In this document: positions 51,039 through 59,642 of the stretch, piece by piece
Position numbering within the stretch: the stretch's first letter is position 1
Layout of the letters: each line of letters begins with the position of its first letter
Program-made: the position numbers and the translations under genes
Assembly: GCF_041320275.1 (NCBI RefSeq)
Contig: NZ_CP162023.1
Span: forward strand, 496,001 to 560,000
Origin: Mumia sp. Pv4-285
GTDB lineage: Bacteria > Actinomycetota > Actinomycetes > Propionibacteriales > Nocardioidaceae
Reading direction: 5' to 3'
DNA: 64,000 bases
The notes under the pieces: generated by a model
Databases searched by the model: none
The model's input: the letters and a program-made list of their open reading frames with translations, nothing else
Told to the model about the DNA's origin: nothing

Positions 51039-52808
51039 TCAGGACTGGGACCAGGACGCCCACAGCCGGGCGTACTGACCATCCTGCGCGAGCAGCTCGT
51101 CGTGAGTGCCTTCCTCGACGATCGCACCGTGGTCGAGGACGACGATCCGGTCAGCCTGCACCGCCTGCGTGAGCCGGTGTGCGACCACGAGGGCGGTGCG
51201 GCCCCGGAGGACGTCGGCCGCGGCCTCGTCGAGCTGCCTGGCCCCTGACGAACCGGCTTCCGCTGTGGCCTCGTCGAGGACCACGACCGGACGGTCGGCG
51301 AGCAGGATCCGGGCGAGCGCGAGCTGCTGAGCCTGGGCGGGGGTGAGCGGGTGCCCGTGCGCGCCGACGACGGTGCCCAGTCCGTCGGGGAGCGCGGCGA
51401 CCCAGCCGGACGACCGCGTACGCCGCAGCGCGTCGTGCAGCGCGGAGTCGTCGGCGTCCGCGGCGGCCAACGTCAGGTTGTCGCGGACCGTGCCGGCGAA
51501 GACGTGCACCTGCTGGGTGACGAGCGCGACCTGGTTCCGTACGCCGCGGGCGCCCCACTCCTCGTACGAGGCGCCGCCGAGACCGCGTGCCCCCGAGGTC
51601 GGGACCAGGTGACCTGCCGCGACGAGCGCGAGGGTCGACTTGCCCGCACCCGTCGCCCCGACCAGGGCGACGCGCTCGCCGGCGCCGACGCTCAGCGTCA
51701 CGTCGTGCAGGACCTCGTCGCCGTCGCTGTAGTGGTGGTGGATGCCCGCGACCTCGAGTGCGAGTCCCGACCGGTCGGGGACTTCCGTCTCCGTGCGCAC
51801 CGTGCTTCCGGCTTCGTCGTCGGAGTCGGGCAGGAGCGCGAGTCCGGCGAGACGAGCCAGTGAGGCACCAGCCGACTGGACCTGGTCGAAGGTCGTGAGC
51901 ACCCCTCCGATCGGCCCGAAGAGGCGGTGGAAGAACAGCGCGGCCGTCGTCGCGGCGCCCACCGTGACGATGTCGTCGCGGACGAGGACGAAGCCCGTGC
52001 CGAGCACGAGGAGCAGTCCGACGAGCTCGGCCCGGTTGGTCCGGGCGAAGAACCGGGTGAGCATCCGGTACACGGTGATCGACACCGTGGCCGCGTGCCA
52101 CGAGCGGACGGCGACCTGCTCCTGCCACGCCTCGCCGTACCCGAGCGCCCGCAGCGTCCGTGCACTGTGGACGCCGGTCAGCAAGGCTTCCGCGCGCTCG
52201 CCCTGAGCGATCCGCTCCTCGCGGTAGAGCGGGGCGGACCGCGGCAGGTACCAGCGCAGGCCGAGCACGTAGAAGGGCAGCGCGCACAGGCCGGCGAGCC
52301 CGAGGCGCCAGTCGATCGCCGCGAGCCCGACGGCGGTGAAGGCGATCGCGACCGACGACTCCACCGTGTACGGGACCGCCTCGTCGAGGGTGTCGGTGAC
52401 CGTGCGGACGTCGTCGCCGACCCGCGACAGGACGTCACCGGTGCCGGCCTCCTCGATCCGGTCAGGCTCGAGGCCGAGGACGCGTGCGACGACCTCCTCG
52501 CGCAGCCGGGCGAGCGCAGGGACGACCGCCTGGCCGAGGGCGGCGACGGCGAGTCCGGCACAGAGCGCGGCGGCGACGGCAGCCGCAGCGATCACCGACG
52601 CCGCACGGACCACCTCGGTCGTCGTGCCTCCGTCGCGGACGATGTCGACGAGGTCGCCCAGGACCCACGGCGGGACGAGCCCGAGGATGCCGCTCGCCGC
52701 GAACGCGGTCGTCGCGAGCGCCAGTGCGGCGCGCCGCTCACGCAGCAGGGTCCACGCCACGCCGACGGTCTCGCGCCGGGACGCGATCGGAAGGATCGTG
52801 CCGCTCAT
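51039..52808 (-). CDS. ABC exporter half-transporter, subunit with intact Walker A
   Basis: This 589-residue fusion of a six-helix exporter membrane domain (to about residue 330) and an ATPase domain has Walker A GATGAGKST at 384-392, Walker B VVVLDEAT at about 508-515 and the H-loop His544 (VVAHRL). The signature is degenerate: LTPAQ (488-492) instead of LSGGQ. With its partner this gives one complete and one dead ATP site. It overlaps the upstream subunit by 4 bases. The exported substrate is unknown. Confidence 0.92.
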   Translation of the reverse strand: MSGTILPIASRRETVGVAWTLLRERRAALALATTAFAASGILGLVPPWVLGDLVDIVRDGGTTTEVVRAASVIAAAAVAAALCAGLAVAALGQAVVPALARLREEVVARVLGLEPDRIEEAGTGDVLSRVGDDVRTVTDTLDEAVPYTVESSVAIAFTAVGLAAIDWRLGLAGLCALPFYVLGLRWYLPRSAPLYREERIAQGERAEALLTGVHSARTLRALGYGEAWQEQVAVRSWHAATVSITVYRMLTRFFARTNRAELVGLLLVLGTGFVLVRDDIVTVGAATTAALFFHRLFGPIGGVLTTFDQVQSAGASLARLAGLALLPDSDDEAGSTVRTETEVPDRSGLALEVAGIHHHYSDGDEVLHDVTLSVGAGERVALVGATGAGKSTLALVAAGHLVPTSGARGLGGASYEEWGARGVRNQVALVTQQVHVFAGTVRDNLTLAAADADDSALHDALRRTRSSGWVAALPDGLGTVVGAHGHPLTPAQAQQLALARILLADRPVVVLDEATAEAGSSGARQLDEAAADVLRGRTALVVAHRLTQAVQADRIVVLDHGAIVEEGTHDELLAQDGQYARLWASWSQS

Positions 52809-54511
52809 CGGAGCACCGCCTCCTCGTAGTCGGCGCGACCGAGGAGGTCGGTGTGGGTGCCTTCGGCGACGGTCTTCCCGTCGAGGACCAGTACGACGCG
52901 GTCGGCTCGCTGGAGCACGGACGGGCTGGAGGTGATGACGACGGTCGTGGCGGTCGAGCCCTCGCCGTGGCGAAGGCCGCGGATGCCCGCGGCGATCACC
53001 TCCTCCGTCACCGAGTCGACCGCGCTGGTGGGGTCCTGCAGCACCAGGAAGGGGCGGTCCGCGGTGAGAGCTCGGGCGAGAGCGAGGCGTTGGCGCTGCC
53101 CGCCGGACAAGGCTCCGCTGACCCGGACGCGACGGTCGAGCCCGTCCGGGTGGCCCTGCACGACCTCGGCCGCAGCGGAGGCGTCGAGGGCGGCCGCGAG
53201 CCGGTCGTCCGGTGCGACCGCGGTGGGGTCGACGTTGAAGCGGACGCTGCCCTCGAAAAGGTCGACGTGGTGGCTGGCGACGAGCAACGCCGCTCGGCGC
53301 GCAGCGACGTCGAGACCGTGCAAGGGCACTCCACCGAGCCGAGCCTCTCCGCTGTCGGGGACGGCCTCACCGCTGAGGAGGGCGACGAGCGTGTCCGATG
53401 CGGCCGGGTCGTCGACCACGACCGCCACCAGCTCGCCGGGCGCGGCCACGAGGTCGAGGCTGCGCAACGGGCCAGAGACGACTCCTTCGACGGCGAGCAC
53501 CAGGGGGTCGGCCGGCGAGGCGTCGCCCTCCGGCACGAGGCGCGGCGTACGGAGGACGGCGCCGACACGGCCCGCCGACGCGTGCGACGCGGCGGCGTGC
53601 GCTCCGATCTCCGCGAGCAGGCCGACAGGCTCGGCGAGGAACTGGGTGAGTCCGACGACAGCGACGAACTGCCCGAGCGACAGGTCCCCGTCGAGCGCCC
53701 GCAGTCCCGCCACGAGGGCGACCGCGGCGAGCAGCAGTCCGCTGAGTCCGCTCGTGGCTCCGGCGAGGACGCCCCAGCCGCGCACCGTGCGGACGGCCGC
53801 GGCCGCGGCCCGGCTGCTCGCGTCGCGGTACCGGGCGACGGCGACCCGCTCTGCGCCGACGCCCGCCAGCGGGCGTACGCCTTGGACGAGGTCGGTCGCC
53901 ATGCCCGCGGCACGGGCGACGGCTTCCTGCTCGGTGCCGGAGCGGCGCGCGATCACCGGGCTGATCACCTGGGTCAGGGCGACGACGGCAGGCACCCCGA
54001 TGAGGACGAGCAGCCCGAGCTGGACGTCGAGCCACAGGAGGTACGCGGCCGTGCCGACGGTCGCCGCGAGCGCGCTCAGGGCGAAGCCGAGCTGTCGTAC
54101 GACGTAGGTGACCGCATCCGTGTCGCTCGTCGCGACCGACAGCAGCTCGCCGGGCAGCAGCCCCGTGCGTGCGCCGCGTGGATGGAGCACGTGCTCGGTG
54201 AGCTCGAGCCGCAGCGCGTGCTGCTCGCGCTGCACGGCACCGAACCCGAGCCGTGCGCCGAAGCGGTACGAGTAGCTCAGCACGCCCATCAGCACGCAGA
54301 GCCCGAGGGCGCCGACCACGAACGCCGAGACGTCGCCCGGTGCGATCGCGGTGTCGATGATGATGCCGATCGCGACCGGCACGAGTGCCTCGCACACCTG
54401 CCACAGGCTGAGCAGGGCGTACGAACCGACCAGCCGACCGCGGTGGCGACGGAGGGTGCGACGCAGCAGCGACCACGCGGTGAGCGGCGCCGCCTCCGAC
54501 GCCTCAGCCAT
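52805..54511 (-). CDS. ABC exporter half-transporter, subunit with degenerate Walker A
   Basis: This 568-residue partner has a six-helix membrane domain and an ATPase domain whose Walker A is lost (VVVDDPAASDTL at about 364-375). Walker B reads FLVLQDP, with Gln in place of Asp, and the H-loop histidine is replaced (VVITSSPS). The signature LSGGQ at 468-472 is intact and would serve the Walker A of the other subunit. The pair is a heterodimeric exporter with a single working site. It is not found between DUF3073 and the dehydrogenase in Streptomyces, so it is probably an insertion. Confidence 0.92.
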   Translation of the reverse strand: MAEASEAAPLTAWSLLRRTLRRHRGRLVGSYALLSLWQVCEALVPVAIGIIIDTAIAPGDVSAFVVGALGLCVLMGVLSYSYRFGARLGFGAVQREQHALRLELTEHVLHPRGARTGLLPGELLSVATSDTDAVTYVVRQLGFALSALAATVGTAAYLLWLDVQLGLLVLIGVPAVVALTQVISPVIARRSGTEQEAVARAAGMATDLVQGVRPLAGVGAERVAVARYRDASSRAAAAAVRTVRGWGVLAGATSGLSGLLLAAVALVAGLRALDGDLSLGQFVAVVGLTQFLAEPVGLLAEIGAHAAASHASAGRVGAVLRTPRLVPEGDASPADPLVLAVEGVVSGPLRSLDLVAAPGELVAVVVDDPAASDTLVALLSGEAVPDSGEARLGGVPLHGLDVAARRAALLVASHHVDLFEGSVRFNVDPTAVAPDDRLAAALDASAAAEVVQGHPDGLDRRVRVSGALSGGQRQRLALARALTADRPFLVLQDPTSAVDSVTEEVIAAGIRGLRHGEGSTATTVVITSSPSVLQRADRVVLVLDGKTVAEGTHTDLLGRADYEEAVLR

Positions 54512-54625
54512 GAAGCGTCGGGATGACGACGTCGTCGCGGCGAACTGCCGGGGCCAGGTCTCGGAGCACGACGTTGATCGTACGTGCGGCCTGGCGAGAC
54601 CGGCGCACCACGTGGCAGCGGGAGG

Positions 54626-55705
54626 TCAGGGCAGCCAGACGCCCCGCAGTCGTGACACCTCGCGCATCCGCTGCTCGGCGATGCGGTCGGCCGCCTTCGA
54701 GGGAGCGACTCCCTCGTCCTTCGCGCGGTGCAGCACGTCGAGCGTGGTCGCCTGGATCCTGGTCGCGCGTGCCTTCGCACGGTCGAACGAGAAGCCTTCG
54801 AGCTCGTCGGCTACCTGGATCAGCCCACCGGCGTTCACGCAGTAGTCGGGCGCGTACACGATCTCGCGTTCCGACAGCAGCTCCTCCGTGCCGGTGTGAG
54901 CGAGCTGGTTGTTGGCTCCGCCGCACACGATCCGCGCACTGAGGACGGCGACCGTCTCGTCGTCGAGCGCGCCGCCGAGGGCGCACGGTGCGTACACGTC
55001 GAGCTGCTCGCGCACGAGCGTGGCCGTGTCGGCCACCGTGCGGACCGAGGGGTACAGGGTTCGAACCGCCTCGAGCGCCGACGGGTCGACGTCGGTGACG
55101 ACGACGTCGGCGCCGTCCTCGACGAGGTGGCCGACGAGGTGGCGTCCGACCTTGCCGACCCCGGCGACGCCGACTGTCCTGCCCGCGAGCGACGGGCTGT
55201 CCCACACGAACTCGGCGCACGCGCGCATGCCCTGGAACACGCCGAAGGCGGTGAGCACTGACGAGTCGCCGGCACCGCCGTGCGCGGTCGTCCGACCCGT
55301 GACGTACGAGGTCTCGCGCGCGATCAGGTCCATGTCCTCGGGGAAGGTGCCGACGTCGCACGCCGTGTAGTAGCGGCCGTTCAGCGACTCCACGAAGCGC
55401 CCGTACGCCCGCAGCCGCGCCTCGGACTTGTCGCGGCGCGGGTCGCCGATGATCACGGCCTTGCCGCCGCCGAGGTCGAGCCCGGCCAGCGCAGCCTTGT
55501 ACGCCATCGCGCGAGAGAGCGCGAGGACGTCGGCGAGCGCGGCCTGCTCGTCGGCGTACGGGTAGAAGCGCGTGCCGCCGAGCCCGGGCCCGAGCGCGGT
55601 GGACCACACCGCGACGATCGCCTTCAACCCGCTCTGCTCGTCCTGGCAGAACACCACCTGCTCGTGACCGCCACCGAACGGGGACACCGTCGTCGTACCC
55701 ACCAC
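54626..55705 (-). CDS. Leucine/valine-type NAD-dependent amino-acid dehydrogenase
   Basis: This 359-residue Glu/Leu/Phe/Val dehydrogenase has a catalytic lysine in [20 protein letters not shown], the [25 protein letters not shown] segment and the dinucleotide loop [12 protein letters not shown]. It oxidatively deaminates branched-chain amino acids to 2-oxo acids, feeding branched fatty-acid precursors. Streptomyces valine dehydrogenase lies in the same position, between DUF3073 and bldC. The start is a GTG on the minus strand. Confidence 0.92.
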   Translation of the reverse strand: MVGTTTVSPFGGGHEQVVFCQDEQSGLKAIVAVWSTALGPGLGGTRFYPYADEQAALADVLALSRAMAYKAALAGLDLGGGKAVIIGDPRRDKSEARLRAYGRFVESLNGRYYTACDVGTFPEDMDLIARETSYVTGRTTAHGGAGDSSVLTAFGVFQGMRACAEFVWDSPSLAGRTVGVAGVGKVGRHLVGHLVEDGADVVVTDVDPSALEAVRTLYPSVRTVADTATLVREQLDVYAPCALGGALDDETVAVLSARIVCGGANNQLAHTGTEELLSEREIVYAPDYCVNAGGLIQVADELEGFSFDRAKARATRIQATTLDVLHRAKDEGVAPSKAADRIAEQRMREVSRLRGVWLP

Positions 55706-55771
55706 AGCCAGCCTCCTCAGACGTATTCCCCCACTCTAGGGCGGCTCGTGACGTGCGCCGGTGGGTGCGAT

Positions 55772-55800
55772 TTGTCGTAGGGAACCCAATTCGGTTACAT
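55772..55800 (+). promoter_or_regulatory. Putative bldC promoter
   Basis: TTGTCG (55772-55777), a 17-base spacer and TTACAT (55795-55800) fit a housekeeping-type promoter and leave a leader of about 55 bases before the bldC ATG. Confidence 0.4.
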
Positions 55801-55862
55801 CTCGGTACGGATTCGCGTATACCCCTCGGCTCGGGATGGGTGTGTTTGGCATCATTCACACC

Positions 55863-56096
55863 ATGGATTCGCACTCCCCCGATGCGGAACGCCTTCTCAC
55901 GCCCTCTGAGGTCGCCGCGATGTTTCGCGTCGTCCCGAAGACCGTGACCCGCTGGGCACAAGCAGGCAAGATCAGTTCTATCCGTACGCTCGGCGGTCAC
56001 CGCCGTTTTCGTGAGAGCGAGGTTCGGCGCCTTCTCGCCGAGGGATTCGGCACCGACGACGACTTCGGTGCCGCTGACGAGTCCCGCGCCAGCTGA
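55863..56096 (+). CDS. bldC: BldC-type MerR-like DNA-binding protein
   Basis: This 77-residue winged-helix protein is close to Streptomyces BldC: LLTPSEVAAMFRVVPKTVTRWAQAGKISSIRTLGGHRRFRESEVRRLLAE is the complete DNA-binding domain. BldC has no effector domain and binds DNA as head-to-tail oligomers on direct repeats; in Streptomyces it delays development. Here, in a likely non-sporulating organism, its role is open. The ATG at 55863 was chosen because the family starts just before this domain. Confidence 0.93.
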   Translation: MDSHSPDAERLLTPSEVAAMFRVVPKTVTRWAQAGKISSIRTLGGHRRFRESEVRRLLAEGFGTDDDFGAADESRAS

Positions 56097-56179
56097 CGCG
56101 GGAGGCTCGAGAACGGATCCGTACGCCGTGGTCGAGGGTCGGGGGACCTGCTGCCGCGCACGAATCGAGAGGACAGACC

Positions 56180-56632
56180 ATGACTGACGTCCCGACGAAC
56201 CGTTCTCTGCTGCTGAAGAGCCTCGGCATCGGTCTCGCGAGCGGAGGTCGCGCGTCGCTCGGACCTGCGGTCACCGCGTTCGCGAGCGATCGACCGGCGC
56301 CTGCGCGCGCCGCTGCGCTCGTCGCGGTCGCCGGGGAGCTGATCGGCGACAAGCTGCCGCGCGCCTCCAGCCGGCTCAAGGCCCCGTCACTGTCCGGTCG
56401 CGTCCTCAGCGGCGCCGGGACGGGGGCCTTCCTGGCGCGCTCTGCCGGGGAGCCGGTGCTGGTCCCCGCGGCCGTCGCCGGTGGCGCAGCGGTGGTCGGC
56501 TCGTTCGCCGGTCTGGCCTGGCGCCGGGCGTGGGCGCGCACCGGACGCCCCGATCTGCCTGCCGCAGTCGTCGAGGATGCCGTCGTGATCGGGCTCGCGT
56601 ACGCCGTCTACCGCGCGACGTCGTCCCGCTGA
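56180..56632 (+). CDS. DUF4126 family membrane protein
   Basis: This 150-residue protein has Ala/Gly-rich hydrophobic segments (SLGIGLASGGRASLGPAVTAF, PVLVPAAVAGGAAVVGSFAGLAW, AVVEDAVVIGLAYAVY) matching the DUF4126 pattern. The function is unknown; about four membrane segments are predicted by eye. It follows bldC with an 83-base gap and has GAGAGGA upstream. Confidence 0.8.
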   Translation: MTDVPTNRSLLLKSLGIGLASGGRASLGPAVTAFASDRPAPARAAALVAVAGELIGDKLPRASSRLKAPSLSGRVLSGAGTGAFLARSAGEPVLVPAAVAGGAAVVGSFAGLAWRRAWARTGRPDLPAAVVEDAVVIGLAYAVYRATSSR

Positions 56633-56692
56633 CCGTCGCGGTCCTGCGTCACCGAGCGGAGCCGTACGACTCCGCGGTCGAGGTCGACACGC

Positions 56693-56727
56693 CGAAGGCC
56701 CGCAGACGTCATGTCTGCGGGCCTTCG
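56693..56727. terminator. Strong terminator between DUF4126 and tRNA-Phe
   Basis: A 15-bp perfect stem (56693-56707 with 56713-56727) and a 5-base loop lie 6 bases beyond the 3' end of tRNA-Phe (minus strand) and about 60 bases after the DUF4126 stop. It can serve both. Confidence 0.85.
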
Positions 56728-56732
56728 TGGTG

Positions 56733-56806
56733 TGGCCAGGGCCGGGGTCGAACCGGCGACCTTCCGCTTTTCAGGCGGACGCTCGTACCAACTGAGCTAC
56801 CTGGCC
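56733..56806 (-). tRNA. tRNA-Phe (GAA)
   Basis: 74 bases on the minus strand; acceptor arms GGCCAGG/CCTGGCC, discriminator A, anticodon loop CTGAAAA with anticodon GAA, T arm with GGTTCGACC. The CCA end is not encoded. Confidence 0.95.
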
Positions 56807-56925
56807 GTTGCCGGTGGCCGTCGGAACGGCACCTGAACAACGATGCGCCCGGGGCGACCCGGGCGAGCACCACTATACAAGGCGGTCCCGGCCGGTGAGA
56901 AACCGGCCGCGGCAGTGCGATCGGC

Positions 56926-57534
56926 TCAGAGGACGGTGATGACGTCGGCGTCGTCGAGACGCGGTAGCCGGTCGAACCAGCTGCTCTCGGTGGGGTGGCC
57001 GATGTTGGCGACGACCAGCGTCTTCCGGTTCGTGCCTGCATGGAACTCGGCGTCGATGCCCGCGCCGTCGAAGCCGGTCATCGGGCCGGCGTACAGTCCT
57101 GCAGCTCGGACGCCGATGATGAAGTAGCCGATCTGGAGCCCGGCGTTGAGGTCTGCCATCGCGGTCCGGTTGTCGGCGGCGTCGTGCAGGACGTCGCGCA
57201 TGTGGGGCGCGTGGGGCAGCACGGTCGGGAGGAACTCGTGGAAGTCGGCGTCGGAGGCGAGGATCGCGACGACCGGTGCGCTCGCGGTCTTCGCGCGGTT
57301 GCCTTCGGCCATGTGGGGAAGCAGCCGGGCGCGGGCCTCGTCGCTGGTGATCAGAGTGATGCGCAGAGGCTGGCCGTTCATCGCGGTCGGACCGTACTTC
57401 ACGAGGTCGTAGACGGCGCGGATCTCGTCCGCCGTCACCGCCTCGTCCGTGAAGGCGTTGGCGGTGCGGGCCTCGCGGAACAGGAGATCCTGTGCGGCGC
57501 GCGGCAGAGTGAGCTCAGGCAGGGTGACGGGCAT
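56926..57534 (-). CDS. RutE-like nitroreductase family protein
   Basis: This 202-residue FMN enzyme is of the malonic-semialdehyde reductase/nitroreductase (RutE/HadB) group: LFREARTANAFTDEAVT near the N-terminus, VKYGPTAMNGQPLRITLI as flavin-binding motif, ADLNAGLQIGYFIIGVRAAGL, and GFDGAGIDAEFHAG near the C-terminus. I choose the ATG at 57534; ATG 57552 and TTG 57573 are alternatives. It lies between tRNA-Asp and tRNA-Phe and is preceded by an AT-rich region with repeated ATGCAC and a TCACAAA/TTTGTGA dyad. Confidence 0.87.
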   Translation of the reverse strand: MPVTLPELTLPRAAQDLLFREARTANAFTDEAVTADEIRAVYDLVKYGPTAMNGQPLRITLITSDEARARLLPHMAEGNRAKTASAPVVAILASDADFHEFLPTVLPHAPHMRDVLHDAADNRTAMADLNAGLQIGYFIIGVRAAGLYAGPMTGFDGAGIDAEFHAGTNRKTLVVANIGHPTESSWFDRLPRLDDADVITVL

Positions 57535-57551
57535 AGTGGTTGAAACGTGCA

Positions 57552-57583
57552 TCACAAAAGGTGCATTCCGCAACTATTTGTGA
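57552..57583. promoter_or_regulatory. AT-rich dyad upstream of the nitroreductase
   Basis: TCACAAA (57552-57558) and TTTGTGA (57577-57583) form an inverted repeat with 25-bp centre spacing. Two ATGCAC copies on the minus strand lie nearby. It may be the operator or promoter of the nitroreductase gene. Confidence 0.35.
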
Positions 57584-57623
57584 CAGTGGCCACGTGTCCG
57601 ACGCGACCAGACCAGAGAAATGA

Positions 57624-57655
57624 CGAGAGGCCCGCACCGAAGTGCGGGCCTCTCG
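57624..57655 (-). terminator. Terminator of the tRNA-Glu/tRNA-Asp unit
   Basis: A 14-bp perfect stem (57624-57637 with 57642-57655) with a CGAA loop, followed on the minus strand by TCATTTCTCT, lies 7 bases beyond the 3' end of tRNA-Asp. Confidence 0.88.
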
Positions 57656-57662
57656 ATCGATG

Positions 57663-57736
57663 CGACCCTGACGAGACTCGAACTCGCGACCTCCGCCGTG
57701 ACAGGGCGGCGCGCTAACCAACTGCGCCACAGGGCC
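57663..57736 (-). tRNA. tRNA-Asp (GTC)
   Basis: 74 bases on the minus strand; acceptor GGCCCTG pairs with CAGGGTC (one G-U), discriminator G, anticodon GTC in the loop CTGTCAC, T arm with GTTCGAGTC. The CCA end is not encoded. Confidence 0.95.
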
Positions 57737-57853
57737 AATCTTTAGTTGTCGCACCGCTCAGCGGTGCGAGCACCACTTTAGCGGACGCCTCTCGCGACTC
57801 CAAAATCGGGGGGTGCCTCGTGGGCACTCGCCCTGGAGCAGACCGAGAGAGGG

Positions 57854-57926
57854 TGCCCCCAACGGGATTCGAACCCGTGCTACCGCCTTGAAAGGGCGGC
57901 GTCCTAGGCCACTAGACGATGAGGGC
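57854..57926 (-). tRNA. tRNA-Glu (TTC)
   Basis: 73 bases on the minus strand; acceptor GCCCTCA with TGGGGGC (one T-G), discriminator A, anticodon TTC in the loop CTTTCAA, T arm with GGTTCGAATCC. The CCA end is not encoded. It lies upstream of tRNA-Asp in the same transcript. Confidence 0.95.
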
Positions 57927-58026
57927 GTCCCGTCCGCGACGCGCACGGACGGTTCATCGTACGGGGATGCGCGCCGTGTCGCCAAAGCCGGGCAGGTGCT
58001 GTGGTGCTCTCGGGCAGACTGGAGCC

Positions 58027-58377
58027 GTGATGGAGATGTCGCAGGACAGGTTCGCCGAGCTCGTCGAGCAGGCCTTCGACGCGCTGCCCGAGGACCTCAC
58101 CGGTCTCCTCGAGAACGTCGTGCTGCTCATCGAGGACGACGCACCCGACGATGACCCCACGCTGCTCGGCCTGTACGACGGGGTGCCGGTCACCGAACGC
58201 ACCTCGGCGTACGGCGGCGTCCTGCCCGACCGCATCACGATCTACCGCAACCCGACCCTCGCGATCTGCGACGTCGAGGACGACGTGGTGGAGGAGGTCG
58301 GCATCACGGTCGCGCACGAGATCGCGCACTACTTCGGCATCGACGACGACCGCCTGCACGAGCTGGGGTACGCGTGA
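58027..58377 (+). CDS. Minimal zincin-type metallopeptidase (TTHA0227 family)
   Basis: This 116-residue protein is of the short 'metallopeptidase family' group with a minimal zincin fold: HEIAHYFGIDDDRLHELG carries the HExxH zinc motif near residue 97 and a third His eleven residues on. Its substrate is not known. The GTG at 58027 is 6 bases after CAGACT (58015-58020), so it is leaderless; the following ATG is an alternative. It overlaps the pirin gene by 4 bases. Confidence 0.87.
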   Translation: MMEMSQDRFAELVEQAFDALPEDLTGLLENVVLLIEDDAPDDDPTLLGLYDGVPVTERTSAYGGVLPDRITIYRNPTLAICDVEDDVVEEVGITVAHEIAHYFGIDDDRLHELGYA

Positions 58378-59129
58378 GGGTCTTCCGTCGTCGGCGTGAC
58401 TCCGAGCCGCGCCGCGCGCTGCAGGTCGTTCGTTCCGACGAGCGCTTCGAGACGTGCCGCGACGGGATCACGACGCGGCACAGCTTCTCGTACGGAGACC
58501 ACTACGACCCCGACAACGTGGCGTTCGGTCCGCTCCGCGCGGTCAACGAGGAGCGGCTCGATCCGGGGGCGGGCTACGAGAGCCACCGGCACAGCGACGT
58601 CGAGATCGTCACCTGGGTGCTCGACGGTGCTCTCGCGCACGAGGACTCGACCGGCACCCGCGGCGTGGTCCGCCCGGGGGAGGTGCAGCACGTCAGTGCG
58701 CGATCCGGTGTCGAGCACACGGAGCGCAACGCGTCACCGACCGAGCCGCTCCGATTCCTCCAGATGATGCTGGCGCCGGCCGACGCCGAGCTCGCCGATC
58801 CCGATCCGGGACCACCGGCGTACCGGCAGTGGGATCTCCAGGGTGCGCGCGGCTACCTGCTCGAGGTGCTGCGGCTCCGCGACGCTGTGACGCTGCTCGC
58901 GGCGCTGCTCGACGGCGGGGACGTCGTGGACCTGCCGTCCGACGGAGCGGTGCACCTGCAGGTCACGCGCGGCCGCGTCGAGGTCGAGGGCGAGACGCTC
59001 GACGCCGGCGACGTCGTGCGCGTGACGGGCGAGGGGCGCGTGCGTGTGAGCGCAGAGACGTCGTCCGAGATACTGGCCTGGCACTTTCACGCCGAGCGAG
59101 CGCCCGGCGACGACCAAGGAGCAACGTGA
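58374..59129 (+). CDS. Pirin family protein
   Basis: This 251-residue bicupin has the pirin signature [59 protein letters not shown], with the three His and one Glu metal ligands, and [18 protein letters not shown]. Some bacterial pirins act as quercetinases; others regulate metabolism by protein contact. The start overlaps the metallopeptidase stop by 4 bases, and its stop overlaps the aroQ start by one base. Confidence 0.92.
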   Translation: MRVFRRRRDSEPRRALQVVRSDERFETCRDGITTRHSFSYGDHYDPDNVAFGPLRAVNEERLDPGAGYESHRHSDVEIVTWVLDGALAHEDSTGTRGVVRPGEVQHVSARSGVEHTERNASPTEPLRFLQMMLAPADAELADPDPGPPAYRQWDLQGARGYLLEVLRLRDAVTLLAALLDGGDVVDLPSDGAVHLQVTRGRVEVEGETLDAGDVVRVTGEGRVRVSAETSSEILAWHFHAERAPGDDQGAT

Positions 59130-59551
59130 TGGCCACCGTCCTCGTCCTCAACGGCCCGAACCTCAACCGCCTCGGGCTGCGCGAACCGACGGTCTACGGT
59201 GACCGGACCTACGACGACCTGGTCGCGCTGTGCCACGCCGCTGGGGCAGAGGTCGACCTCACCGTCGAGGTGCGCCAGACGAACAGCGAGGCCGAGATGA
59301 TCGGCTGGCTCCACGACGCGGCCGACGCCGGCAGCCCGGTCGTCATCAACGCGGGCGCCTGGACGCACACGTCGATCGCCATCCGCGACGCAGCCGCGAT
59401 GCTGACCGCGCCGCTGGTCGAGGTGCACATCACCAACGTGCACACGCGCGAGGAGTTCCGCCACCACTCGTACCTGTCCTCGGTCGCCACGGGCGTGATC
59501 GTGGGGCTCGGCTTCGAGGGTTACGCAGCCGCGCTGCGGTTCCTCGCGTAG
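59129..59551 (+). CDS. aroQ: Type II 3-dehydroquinate dehydratase
   Basis: AroQ dehydrates 3-dehydroquinate to 3-dehydroshikimate in aromatic amino-acid synthesis. The 140-residue protein has [18 protein letters not shown] with the catalytic Tyr23, [18 protein letters not shown], and the catalytic histidine in [21 protein letters not shown]. The ATG shares a base with the pirin stop (TGATG). Other shikimate genes are not in the window. Confidence 0.95.
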   Translation: MATVLVLNGPNLNRLGLREPTVYGDRTYDDLVALCHAAGAEVDLTVEVRQTNSEAEMIGWLHDAADAGSPVVINAGAWTHTSIAIRDAAAMLTAPLVEVHITNVHTREEFRHHSYLSSVATGVIVGLGFEGYAAALRFLA

Positions 59552-59642
59552 TCGAGGGCGCAGGTTACTCCACACGTTTCGGGTTGAGACATTGCGGACA
59601 CCGATCTAGCGGGTGTCCGTGGTCGTGCTTAGTCTGAGCATC

